Positions 1 through 6,620 of a DNA stretch of 14,574 nucleotides are shown here, one piece after another. The stretch's first letter is position 1; each line of letters starts with the position of its first letter. Source of the stretch: Armatimonadota bacterium (GTDB lineage Bacteria; Armatimonadota; Abditibacteriia; CG2-30-59-28); assembly GCA_016199605.1 (NCBI GenBank), contig JACQGJ010000297.1:1-14574 (forward strand), read 5' to 3'. Both the position numbers and the translations under genes were made by a program. The notes beneath the pieces are model-generated. The model did not search any database. It worked only from the letters and a program-made list of their open reading frames with translations, and was not told where the DNA came from.

Positions 1-1554
1 CTGCCGACAGGTTCCTTCCTGAATATCCAGCGGCTGCAGTGACGCTCTGTCTTGAACGGGAAACACCCGGTTCGGGATCGTGCGCCCGCGCGCCTCCCGC
101 ATGGAAGCCGGATCGTCGTCTTCGGCCCCGGTTGGTATACGGCTGATACAGACGTAACGCTCACCCTCCGAGAATCTACACTTCACGAGATTCTCGCGAC
201 GCGTATCATCAACCTTGACCAGCGAGTCATCGTGCAGCAGCAGTTCCGGGACGAGGACTCGATGCTGCCGATCCTGAAAGACATCCTGCCAGGCCGAGCC
301 GCTCTGATACCAGCACTTGACCACCCGCAGGTCGACACTGGCCGCGGGTATTGAACTCGCTTTGCCGCGCAGGTTGCCGATCTGGAACGTAAGCCTTCGG
401 AGGTCGCCCCATGCCGCCAGCACGAAACTAACTGGCTCAAACTCGCCCGGCGCGGCGACAACGTGGAATGTGTCACTCGCTATGCCCTTCGCTGGAAAGG
501 AGTTGGGTAGACGCAGCGTGGCGGTCACGGGCTTGACTGCGTAGGCAACGGCTCGCTTGAGCGGCGCTCGCCCCTGTGCCAGAGCGGCAGCGGTGCCCTC
601 GATGCGTTGGAGGAGGGCGGAGAACTGGCGGAACTTCCCGGTCGAGAGGTCCCGCGTCTCAGCCGCTTTCTCACCCGCTATCCATTGCCTTGCCAAAGAT
701 ACCTGGCGCGTGATGCGAGTCGCGAGGTCCCTGTCAGTCTTGCGGGAGGACACGCTGCGCCTCAGTTGCGCTCGACTCCGCTCCAGCGTCTGGTCCCAAA
801 ACAGCAGCGTCTCCAAGGAAACCGAGACCGGCAGAGCCGCGATCTCCTCCTCGGTCAGCGCCCGATTGTAAACCTGCACTTCATCCATGCAACCGAGAAG
901 AGGATTCCAGCCGCCGACGTCGAGACCAAGCAGAAGAGGTTGCCCGCTCTCGTCGCGCAGACCCACGATGACGTGAGTGCGCTCATCAATCTTCTGCCCG
1001 TCCCGGTAGAGGCGCATCCGCTTCTCGTCGCGGGAGAACACATAGACGATGTGACACCAGACATCCTTCTCCGCAGGCAACACCCACTGCATCTCCTGCT
1101 TTGAGGCGTCCCAGTTCTCTCCGCCAAGAATCGTGGCGATGCGACCCCGGTGGTCGATGCGTGACCGCCAGTTCCAGTTCTTGGAGACGAGGGTCTGGCA
1201 GTCTCCCTTCTGCTCCGGGTCCTGCCTGATTCTGCCGGGTTTCACCCAAAGAGAGATCGTCAGACCGTCACGGAGGTGCAGCGAGGGACTGTCGGGGATC
1301 TCGACCCAACCGTCCACCCCACCAAACTGCACACCGCCCTGAAGAAGACCGGGGCTGCGCGCCGCGCCGCCCCGGAGGGTTCCGTCATTCCGGTTCCCGC
1401 TCAGGTCGCGGACAACTGAGCCGGACGGCTCGTCGAAGTTGTAGCGAGCGACCAGACCGTTCAACGTCGCCGGCGGGGCGGTCCAGCCGCTCATCGGGAC
1501 GAAGACCATCATCAGTGTCGGCAGAAATCCATGTAGCATCCACAATCCACGCAT
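1..1554 (-). CDS. Secreted LamG-domain protein on a GH123/DUF4091-like chassis, 3' end cut by window edge
   Basis: The minus frame is open from an ATG at 1554 to the left edge: 518 codons, no stop, C-terminus missing. The N-terminus (MRGLWMLHGFLPTLMMVF) is a signal peptide, so the protein is exported. Residues about 36-236 form a LamG/concanavalin-A-like lectin domain: it opens with GLVARYNFDEPSGSVVRD and ends with GCMDEVQVYNRALTEEEI, the usual last strand of this fold. Residues about 242-345 are charged, probably helical. From about 350 a beta-sandwich begins with APGEFEPVSF (residues 368-377), then VVKCWYQ (411-417) and VLVPELLLHDD (433-443). The same landmarks occur in the same order in the 8008-10890 protein, so the two are paralogues, and the missing C-terminus is predicted to be a GH123-like barrel. 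A purine-rich GGAAGAGGAA precedes the ATG. The role in binding or cleaving glycans is inferred from the family; the substrate is unknown. Confidence 0.86.
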   Translation of the reverse strand, partial: MRGLWMLHGFLPTLMMVFVPMSGWTAPPATLNGLVARYNFDEPSGSVVRDLSGNRNDGTLRGGAARSPGLLQGGVQFGGVDGWVEIPDSPSLHLRDGLTISLWVKPGRIRQDPEQKGDCQTLVSKNWNWRSRIDHRGRIATILGGENWDASKQEMQWVLPAEKDVWCHIVYVFSRDEKRMRLYRDGQKIDERTHVIVGLRDESGQPLLLGLDVGGWNPLLGCMDEVQVYNRALTEEEIAALPVSVSLETLLFWDQTLERSRAQLRRSVSSRKTDRDLATRITRQVSLARQWIAGEKAAETRDLSTGKFRQFSALLQRIEGTAAALAQGRAPLKRAVAYAVKPVTATLRLPNSFPAKGIASDTFHVVAAPGEFEPVSFVLAAWGDLRRLTFQIGNLRGKASSIPAASVDLRVVKCWYQSGSAWQDVFQDRQHRVLVPELLLHDDSLVKVDDTRRENLVKCRFSEGERYVCISRIPTGAEDDDPASMREARGRTIPNRVFPVQDRASLQPLDIQEGTCRQ

Positions 1555-1567
1555 TTCCTCTTCCCCC

Positions 1568-1897
1568 TCATTCGCAGGTCAGGTAGGCCGCATACAGCCG
1601 GGGTTCAGGATACTCTCCCCGGCTCAGGTGGATTCTCAGTCGCACCGTCCTTCCCGACAGGGACGACAGATCGGCTTTGGGCCACGCAACGGGGCAGTTG
1701 AGTCCCTCGGCTGACGCGGACACCCCCGCGCTATCTCCGGAGAACTTAGGAAGCAGACCAAACCGCTCGTACGCGATTTCCACTCGCACGCCGCGCGCAC
1801 CCTCCGCGCGGAGTGCGGTGATCTTTGACCCCCACCCTGACCCTCCCGGGCCAGCGTGCTGCCGACCAGTGTCTACGAAACCACGGAAGCATACCAC
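1568..1897 (-). pseudogene. Stranded C-terminal beta-sandwich fragment of a glycan-active protein
   Basis: The open frame could start at a GTG at 1897 and stops with TGA at 1570-1568, 13 nt before the LamG gene's ATG. Its last two thirds look like the final domain of many secreted glycosidase- and sialidase-like proteins: VRVEI, then LPKFSG, then ADLSSLSGRTVRLRIHLSRG near the stop, matching the 'W..g.DLS.LaGrpVRLRF.L' ending. No catalytic region precedes it; an in-frame TAG lies at 1954-1952. The first 25 residues come from a G-rich stretch (about 1828-1860) that looks non-coding, so genuine homology probably begins near 1827. I read it as the 3' remnant of a lost gene rather than a working one. 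It could instead be translated as a small leader cistron of the LamG gene. Confidence 0.55.
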
Positions 1898-1983
1898 ATA
1901 GCGCCGCCCTGTGCACCCCCGCAGTCTCTGCCACTCGCGTGCGAATGTGGGCTAACACGAATGCTGTGGATTCACAACTCCTT

Positions 1984-2012
1984 TTGACGACAGAGGTGGA
2001 GTGTTGTAGGAT
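1984..2012 (+). promoter_or_regulatory. Sigma70-type promoter for the sialidase-like gene
   Basis: TTGACG (1984-1989) and TAGGAT (2007-2012) are separated by exactly 17 bases, predicting transcription from about 2019. This rules out translation starts at 1825 and at the ATG at 2011, and favours the ATG at 2065. A perfect 10-bp palindrome, GAGCGCGCTC (2028-2037), lies just after the predicted start of transcription and could be an operator. Confidence 0.6.
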
Positions 2013-2064
2013 GGCGGAGCGAACAGAGAGCGCGCTCGAGATTGTGAAAGGGAGCAGAACCACC

Positions 2065-3324
2065 ATGAGTATCATCCATATCGAGAAGTCACTTCATCTC
2101 GCGTCACCTGACAACAGTGCTTCGGTGCAGGTCGCAGACATCGCGCATGCATCGAGGGACAGGGATATCCTCCTCGAAGCGTTCTACTCCGGCACGCTGC
2201 GTCGGTCGGAAGACAATGGAAGCACCTGGGAGGCTGTTGAAGAATGGGAGCGAGAGGAGCCGCTGGAGAATGAACTCATCCTGGAGCGCTCGCTGCCGAT
2301 GGTTTTCTGCGACCCTGAGAATGGACTTGTCCTGCGACTGTTAACGACTCAACAGTACAAACCGGGGACCATCGCTTGGGACTACTCGGTGGCTCTCGGT
2401 CCGAGGACAAGCAGGATGTTCATCCAGGTGTCACGGGACGAGGGACGCACCTGGTCACAGCCCGAGCAGATCATCCTGTCGGGTGAGGAGTATGATGCGC
2501 TTCACTGGATGGACGGAGTCTACTACGGAAAGAATGGACGGGTCACCGAGGGGACGCACTTCCTCAAGAGCCGTGATGGGTCTGTGCTTGTTCCCTTCAA
2601 TGGCGCGAGGCTCTTCGGCGACGACATCCTCAATCCGGAGGTCCCACCTGAGCGGTCCAATCCTGACGGAAACGTGGAGTGGGTGAGCGGCTGCCTCATC
2701 GGGCGGTGGAGGGGAGACGGAAGCGGGTTGGACTGGACGCAAAGCTCACTGGTCACGCTACCGCGGAAGTACTCCTGCGACGGCGCGGATGAACCATCGA
2801 TTGACTACCTGCCCGACGGGAGGTTGTTCATGGTCCTTCGGGCGCGAACCTACCCGCACACATGCCAGGGACTACCGGGACTTCACTACTATTCTCTGTC
2901 GTCGGATGACGGCAGAACGTGGTCGGAAGGTGAGCCGTTGCTTTTCGGTGACGGCTCCCTTCCCATGTCGCCCGCGTGTCTCGCCAATGTGTTCCGTTCC
3001 TCGAAGAATGGTCGGTTCCATGTTATCACGAACTTCTGCGACGTTCCTCCGGTCAACTGCGATCCCCGGACGAAACTCCAGATCGCGGAGATTGACACCG
3101 AGACGCTCCGAGTAAGGAAGGACACCGTGACGATCATCGAACAACAGGACAAAGCCGTGGGGCAACCGGACGAGATGCGTTTCTCGAACTTCCGGTGGTA
3201 TGAAGATCGGAAGACGAAAGACATCGTCCTGTTTCTGACTGGAGGCACTGCCACTGGTGACCCCGCCCTGCGTGACCGAGTGCCGCCGCACGCTTATCGC
3301 TACGACATCCGCCTGCCAGAATAG
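2065..3324 (+). CDS. Sialidase-like (neuraminidase superfamily) beta-propeller protein
   Basis: The 419-residue protein has three Asp-box/BNR motifs of the S-x-D-x-G-x-T-W type, SEDNGSTW (48-55), SRDEGRTW (123-130) and SSDDGRTW (279-286), the hallmark of six-bladed sialidase propellers. DEPSIDYLPDGRLFMVLRAR (242-261) resembles the GH33 segment that carries a catalytic Glu and one Arg of the carboxylate-binding triad. I find no clear N-terminal FRIP motif, so true sialidase activity is uncertain, and related propellers act on other acidic sugars. No signal peptide is visible from this start, suggesting a cytoplasmic protein. The ATG at 2065 is preceded by AAAGGGAG, ending about 10 nt upstream, and by the promoter at 1984-2012; the frame stays open upstream to 1825 but that part is untranscribed if the promoter is right. 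It ends convergent with the remnant island at 3325-4389. Confidence 0.85.
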   Translation: MSIIHIEKSLHLASPDNSASVQVADIAHASRDRDILLEAFYSGTLRRSEDNGSTWEAVEEWEREEPLENELILERSLPMVFCDPENGLVLRLLTTQQYKPGTIAWDYSVALGPRTSRMFIQVSRDEGRTWSQPEQIILSGEEYDALHWMDGVYYGKNGRVTEGTHFLKSRDGSVLVPFNGARLFGDDILNPEVPPERSNPDGNVEWVSGCLIGRWRGDGSGLDWTQSSLVTLPRKYSCDGADEPSIDYLPDGRLFMVLRARTYPHTCQGLPGLHYYSLSSDDGRTWSEGEPLLFGDGSLPMSPACLANVFRSSKNGRFHVITNFCDVPPVNCDPRTKLQIAEIDTETLRVRKDTVTIIEQQDKAVGQPDEMRFSNFRWYEDRKTKDIVLFLTGGTATGDPALRDRVPPHAYRYDIRLPE

Positions 3325-3474
3325 GGTTGGCAAAAAGGACCTCACAGCGTCTCCAACGGGAAGGACAACCGGGCAATTCTGGAGCAAATCCCCTTGCTCC
3401 AATTCGTCCCCTTCTACCAGTCTGTACCACGGGTATTCGTTGTCAGGGCTGCCTACCATGCGATCCTTCCCCAT
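3325..3474 (-). pseudogene. N-terminal fragment of a conserved QGDLLxxCPV protein of unknown function
   Basis: A minus-strand frame begins at ATG 3474 or, more likely, at ATG 3459, which has GGGGAAGGA a few bases upstream. It reads MVGSPDNEYPWYRLVEGD followed by ELEQGDLLQNCPVVLP. I recall this opening from conserved bacterial hypothetical proteins that start 'WYR.VeGD.l.QGDil.nCPV' and continue for some 200 residues. I know of no assigned function. Here the family-like sequence lasts only about 40 residues. The frame then enters the 3' end of the plus-strand sialidase gene (stop at 3324) and stays open as antisense to 2872, which I regard as chance. It starts 14 nt after the stop of the repeat protein (3489), so the two were probably one operon. 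I infer a gene truncated when the sialidase segment arrived. Confidence 0.5.
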
Positions 3475-3488
3475 CTGGTCTTGTAACT

Positions 3489-3881
3489 TCAGTTCTCTTC
3501 AACGAAACGAGTCGTGCCACACTGCCGGTTGCGCACTTGATAGGTGACACGCGTGCGCCGCGCTGGAGCAACGTGGAAAACCTCAGGAATATCGGGATCT
3601 GTGACATCCTCCGGTTCATCAACAAAACGGAAGGGCGCAGGACCCCGTTCTCGGACCTGGATCGTCACACGCTTTCTTGATAGCGGATGCAGGTTGAGCA
3701 CCTCAGGGACCTCTTCCGCCTCTGATATGGTCTTTCCTTCGACCGCGGCAGTGGGTGCCTGCGCCGCGTCAGGAGACGCCTTCTTGCGCGGCTTCACCAA
3801 CTTGTGTTTAAGCTCCTTTGCCGAAGCCCTCTTTGGTGCAATCGTCTTCGCGATGCTGCTCACTCCTTGCTCTGTTTCCAC
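3489..3881 (-). CDS. Small basic protein with an internal 40-residue-period tandem repeat, function unknown
   Basis: This 130-residue protein starts at GTG 3881; the only in-frame upstream sequence is GATAATGCGGTC after a TGA at 3896-3894. Residues 1-55 are Lys/Ala-rich and probably disordered (AKTIAPKRASAKELKHKLVK). Residues 59-89 and 99-129 align without gaps at an offset of exactly 40, with 16 of 31 positions identical: P-E-V, a P, R-x-R-V-T-x-Q-V-R-x-R, then R-F-V-x-E. Such a conserved repeat is unlikely in a shadow frame. The repeat is a short beta-strand-like unit rich in Arg, which would suit nucleic acid or acidic-ligand binding, but that is speculation. There is no signal peptide or membrane segment. 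It sits between a methyltransferase remnant upstream and the QGDLL fragment 14 nt downstream. I cannot name a family. Confidence 0.62.
   Translation of the reverse strand: METEQGVSSIAKTIAPKRASAKELKHKLVKPRKKASPDAAQAPTAAVEGKTISEAEEVPEVLNLHPLSRKRVTIQVRERGPAPFRFVDEPEDVTDPDIPEVFHVAPARRTRVTYQVRNRQCGTTRFVEEN
3495..3707 (-). repeat. Two coding tandem repeats, 120-nt period
   Basis: The two units encode residues 59-89 (3615-3707) and 99-129 (3495-3587) of the 130-residue protein. Both begin P-E-V and share R-V-T-x-Q-V-R-x-R and R-F-V-x-E. The protein repeat is clearer than the DNA repeat, so the duplication is old and maintained by selection on the protein. Confidence 0.65.
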
Positions 3882-3887
3882 GACCGC

Positions 3888-3896
3888 ATTATCTCA
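3888..3896 (-). promoter_or_regulatory. Extended -10 promoter; possible leaderless start of the repeat protein
   Basis: On the minus strand TGAGATAAT (3896 to 3888) is an extended -10 element (TGn plus GATAAT). The GTG start at 3881 lies six bases beyond it, where transcription would be expected to begin. No Shine-Dalgarno sequence precedes the GTG. The -35 position holds TTCTCT, a poor match, and overlaps the hairpin at 3906-3940. Confidence 0.4.
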
Positions 3897-3905
3897 CATT
3901 TGCCG

Positions 3906-3940
3906 ATGGTAGAGAACGCTCGCCGTAGCGTTCTTACCAT
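3906..3940. promoter_or_regulatory. Strong inverted repeat upstream of the repeat-protein gene
   Basis: ATGGTAGAGAACGCT (3906-3920) pairs with AGCGTTCTTACCAT (3927-3940) across the 6-nt loop CGCCGT. This gives 14 base pairs with one bulged G. Neither strand has a following T tract, so a simple intrinsic terminator is unlikely. It overlaps the -35 region of the putative promoter at 3888-3896, so it could be an operator or an RNA structure. A small non-autonomous mobile element is another possibility. Confidence 0.55.
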
Positions 3941-3979
3941 CAGTGATCGCGCACCCTTACGGGGAATGGCATGGCGACG

Positions 3980-3998
3980 CGGACTCAAGGAGAGTCCG
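3980..3998 (-). terminator. Small hairpin just after the methyltransferase remnant
   Basis: CGGACTC (3980-3986) pairs perfectly with GAGTCCG (3992-3998) over the 5-nt loop AAGGA. It lies 7 nt after the TAG (4008-4006) of the methyltransferase fragment, where a terminator would sit. No U-tract follows on the minus strand, so the function is uncertain. Confidence 0.3.
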
Positions 3999-4005
3999 AC
4001 ATTCC

Positions 4006-4389
4006 CTACACCTTCATCGTCTTCGTCGTATCATTGCCCAAGATATCAATCACCTTCACCACCACCGTATACGTTCCCGGAGCGTCGTAGGTGTGGGTCG
4101 TTTGCTTTAAGAGCGATTCGTCCTTGCGGGTGCGGCAGGATTGCCATTCGTTGTGGAAAGTGTCGCTGTGATTATTCCAGTCCACCGCCCAGTAGTCAGT
4201 CCATTGCTCCCAGTGCTTCTCCGCCTGGCGCACGTCCTCCGGCACGTCGTCGGGGGAAATGACGAAGTTGACCAATGATAGCGTGACCGGTCGCCCTTTC
4301 GCTGCTTTCTGCCGACTGCCTCGTGCCTGGGAACTCGCGGAGTTCCACTGCACCTCCACTTCTACCGACAGCGCCGCCCCTGCCCTCTT
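4006..4389 (-). pseudogene. C-terminal fragment of a Mod-like (type III-type) DNA methyltransferase
   Basis: The frame encodes RPVTLSLVNFVISPDDVPED, then EQWTDYWAVDWNN, SDTFHNEWQ and HTYDAPGTYTVVVKVIDILG, ending NDTTKTMKV and a TAG at 4008-4006. I recognise this as the non-catalytic C-terminal tail of large site-specific DNA methyltransferases ('DYWAVDWd...DTFHNqWQ.yRTRK', then a PKD-like HTYxxPGTY...V.D..GNDTT). Full proteins have hundreds of upstream residues with the SAM-binding FxGxG and D/NPPY motifs, and none of that is present. Upstream the frame runs, without a start needed, straight into the TGA of the beta-helix gene at 4392-4390, in the same frame. I infer a deletion or insertion that removed the catalytic part. 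A GTG at 4359 could start a 117-residue product, but there is no reason to expect one to work. Confidence 0.68.
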
Positions 4390-6213
4390 TCATCTTCCTG
4401 ACTTGGACATCACTCCCAACCTCACCCCCGGCACTTCGCCTTGCGGATAGCACTTCATCTTCAGCGCCGGGCTGTTGGCGGGAACGCGGAAGTCACGGGT
4501 CAGGTAGTCGTTAAAGACGAACGGCTCGACCTGGCTGCCCTGTTCGAGGTTCAGGGCAGCGCGGACCGCGTCCAGCGTTGTGTAGCGTTCATTGTGCCGC
4601 CAGGCGCAACCCCAACTGAACAGCGGCTGGGCTTCGGCAGTCGAGTAGAGATTGTTGGAGAACCTGAGGTTCATCTTGTCGAGTGTGAGGTTGACGGGCC
4701 AGCCGTTTGCATCGCGGTCCATCGCGCCTAACTTCCCCTTGGCCTCAATCTTGGGAGAATCGGCTGGTTTCTTCTGCAAAGGCAACGGCCAGTGGCGCTC
4801 GTCGAGCACGTCGAACCATCCCCAGGTCTGCGCGTCGCGGTTATAGGCGAGGACGTTGTTGCGGATCGTCTGGTCGTGGTTCCAGACGGGGCGCTCGGTT
4901 TTGAGGTCGTCCACGGTGACGGTCGTCCGTCCCTGTTCGCGAAACTGAAAGCCCTCCTTGTTTCCGATCATCAGGTTTCTCTCGATGATGCAGTTGGGCG
5001 AGCTGGAGAGAGCGATAGCCCCGTCCGCTCCCCAGGCTCCGGGCGTCGTGGCGAAGCCGTTGCCGATGATGACGTTGTCGTGAGCGTGCAGGCTGTAGGA
5101 GATCTCGTAGAAGATGCCGGCGTCCTCGTTGTTGGCAATCAGGCAGTTCCGAATGACACAGTTCTCGTTACCGATGTCGAACCAGATACCGACGCCCCGG
5201 TTGTCGAGGAACTGACTCTTCTCGATGACTGCCCCCCGACAGAGACACAGCTTGTCTCCTCCCGCTTCCCAACCGCGGGGATACTCCTTGATGTTGTTGT
5301 TGCGGACGACGCACTCCGAGAACAACAGATTGTGCGCCTGCCCTGCCGAGAAGCCCAACTGGCCGTTGTCCTGAAAGACGCACCGGCGAATCACGATGTT
5401 CTCGCCGACCAGTGACGCTCCTGAGGAGTTCATCCGCTCAAAGACGCAATCCTCCGCCGTGCTGTTCTTCCGGAAGATAGCAGCGCCCGACTGCGCGGGA
5501 TTGGCGGCGTAACGAAAACGAATCCCGCGGACGTGAACATGCTCGCCTTTGGATTCCCATAACACCGGGCGGGTTGACGCCTCGACCAGCAACCCTTTGA
5601 GGTCGGAGTCCTGTGCGTTCCAGACGTAGAGCCGTTTGTTTTCCTTGTCCACGCAGAACGTGCCGCGGCTCATCTGGTCGCGACGCAGCACCTGGTGCAA
5701 CGGGTAGCCCTTGATGAAAACCTGCTCGACTCGCCCGATGGTCATGTAAGGCTCTCCGTCGGGATGGATGTTGTCCTTGCTCCAACCGAGGAACACGTGG
5801 GTCCACGGAGTACTGAAGATGTTGCCCGGACCCTCTTCCTTCTTCCAGTCGCTGATCCCATCCGCACCGGTGACGATGACGTTCGCTGCCATGTCCGCCT
5901 GAAACCGGATTGGCTTCTCTTTCGTGCCACTCGTTTCAACGAGCACCCGCTCGCGGTAGACGCCGTTGCGGACGAGGACGGTGTCGCCCGGCTTCACTTC
6001 CTTCGCGGCGCGGGAAATCGTCTTGAAGGGCTTGTCGGATGTGCCGGGGTTGTCGTCGCTCGCCCCGGACTGAAGCTGGGCGACAACGTAGGTCTTGCCC
6101 GAGGTCTTGGGTTGTCCCTCAGCGGACCCCCCTCCCCGATGCAGGAAAAGGGGAACGGCGACACAGCCAAGCGCAGCCCATCGGGTGTTACGTGATTGTG
6201 TTAGTTGTTGCAT
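4390..6213 (-). CDS. Secreted right-handed parallel beta-helix protein (DUF1565-type N-terminus)
   Basis: This 607-residue protein starts at ATG 6213 with GAAGGGAG about 5 nt upstream. Residues 1-33 form a signal peptide, with an unusual HRGGGS run before the likely cleavage region. Residues about 41-95 (GASDDNPGTSDKPFKTISRA, then GDTVLVRNGVYRERV) are the classic DUF1565/pectate-lyase-like opening. From about 225 to 440, repeated short coils such as ENIVIRRCVFQDNG, ENCVIRNCLIANNEDAG and NCIIERNLMIGNKEG build the helix. The tail (RVPANSPALK, then GEVPGVRLGV) is the usual ending of this family. Such proteins are lyases, hydrolases or binding proteins for uronic-acid or other extracellular glycans; I see no diagnostic catalytic motif for a particular PL or GH family. 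No convincing promoter was found upstream. The stop abuts the methyltransferase remnant. Confidence 0.86.
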   Translation of the reverse strand: MQQLTQSRNTRWAALGCVAVPLFLHRGGGSAEGQPKTSGKTYVVAQLQSGASDDNPGTSDKPFKTISRAAKEVKPGDTVLVRNGVYRERVLVETSGTKEKPIRFQADMAANVIVTGADGISDWKKEEGPGNIFSTPWTHVFLGWSKDNIHPDGEPYMTIGRVEQVFIKGYPLHQVLRRDQMSRGTFCVDKENKRLYVWNAQDSDLKGLLVEASTRPVLWESKGEHVHVRGIRFRYAANPAQSGAAIFRKNSTAEDCVFERMNSSGASLVGENIVIRRCVFQDNGQLGFSAGQAHNLLFSECVVRNNNIKEYPRGWEAGGDKLCLCRGAVIEKSQFLDNRGVGIWFDIGNENCVIRNCLIANNEDAGIFYEISYSLHAHDNVIIGNGFATTPGAWGADGAIALSSSPNCIIERNLMIGNKEGFQFREQGRTTVTVDDLKTERPVWNHDQTIRNNVLAYNRDAQTWGWFDVLDERHWPLPLQKKPADSPKIEAKGKLGAMDRDANGWPVNLTLDKMNLRFSNNLYSTAEAQPLFSWGCAWRHNERYTTLDAVRAALNLEQGSQVEPFVFNDYLTRDFRVPANSPALKMKCYPQGEVPGVRLGVMSKSGR

Positions 6214-6620
6214 GTTGGCTCCCTTCGATCTATCTCAAACTTCGTCTCCGAACAACTGCGGAACACTCATCCATTCCGACCCCGAAGCCGATCCACGTCC
6301 GGGCGACTGCCACTGGCTCTTCGCCGTCTGCACCGTTTCATCGTCAAGACCGGGTCGGGCGAACATTACCTCCTCCTCATAGAGAGACTTGCCTCGCCAG
6401 TATAAGCGCGAGGCGCGAAGGAAACAACACTGCCCCACATCTGCCTGCTGCGAGAGAATCGGGGCGTAGAGATCGCGTACCTGCTGAGGCACTCGCGGAA
6501 GGACACTTTTCGGTGTCACAGGTTGCCGCTCGCTGGCTGCGGTTGCGCCTTCATGCTGTTTGTTGTATCCTCCCTATGCTCCAAACCACCAACTGCAAGC
6601 TGTAAACGAGGAGTGGATCA
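6214..6620. other. Divergent intergenic region, no gene supported
   Basis: This 407-nt gap separates the divergent beta-helix and oxidoreductase genes. It holds the oxidoreductase promoter (6543-6571) and both Shine-Dalgarno sites. A 94-codon minus frame at 6235-6519 has no recognisable protein features. I see no RNA gene or long repeat. Confidence 0.5.
6543..6571 (+). promoter_or_regulatory. Candidate promoter for the oxidoreductase
   Basis: TTGCGC (6543-6548) and TATCCT (6566-6571) are 17 bases apart, giving a predicted start near 6578 and a leader of about 43 nt. The -10 context TTGTATCCT resembles TTGTAGGAT of the sialidase promoter at 2004-2012, which suggests the same sigma factor. Confidence 0.45.

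Noticed and set aside
1825..2064. Upstream starts for the sialidase-like protein (ATG 1825, ATG 2011)
   Set aside because: The promoter at 1984-2012 places both before or at the transcription start, and the extra residues show no structure.
2872..3474. A 200-codon minus-strand frame as one intact gene
   Set aside because: Only the first 40 or so residues look like a conserved protein. The remainder lies opposite the sialidase gene, whose own C-terminal coding is convincing.
6227..6255. TTGTTC-N17-TAGATC as a minus-strand promoter for the beta-helix gene
   Set aside because: Transcription would begin inside the Shine-Dalgarno site, leaving no usable leader.
6235..6519. A 94-codon minus-strand frame in the divergent intergenic region
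   Set aside because: No motif, no signal or membrane segment, and it overlaps the leader of the beta-helix gene; chance is likelier.
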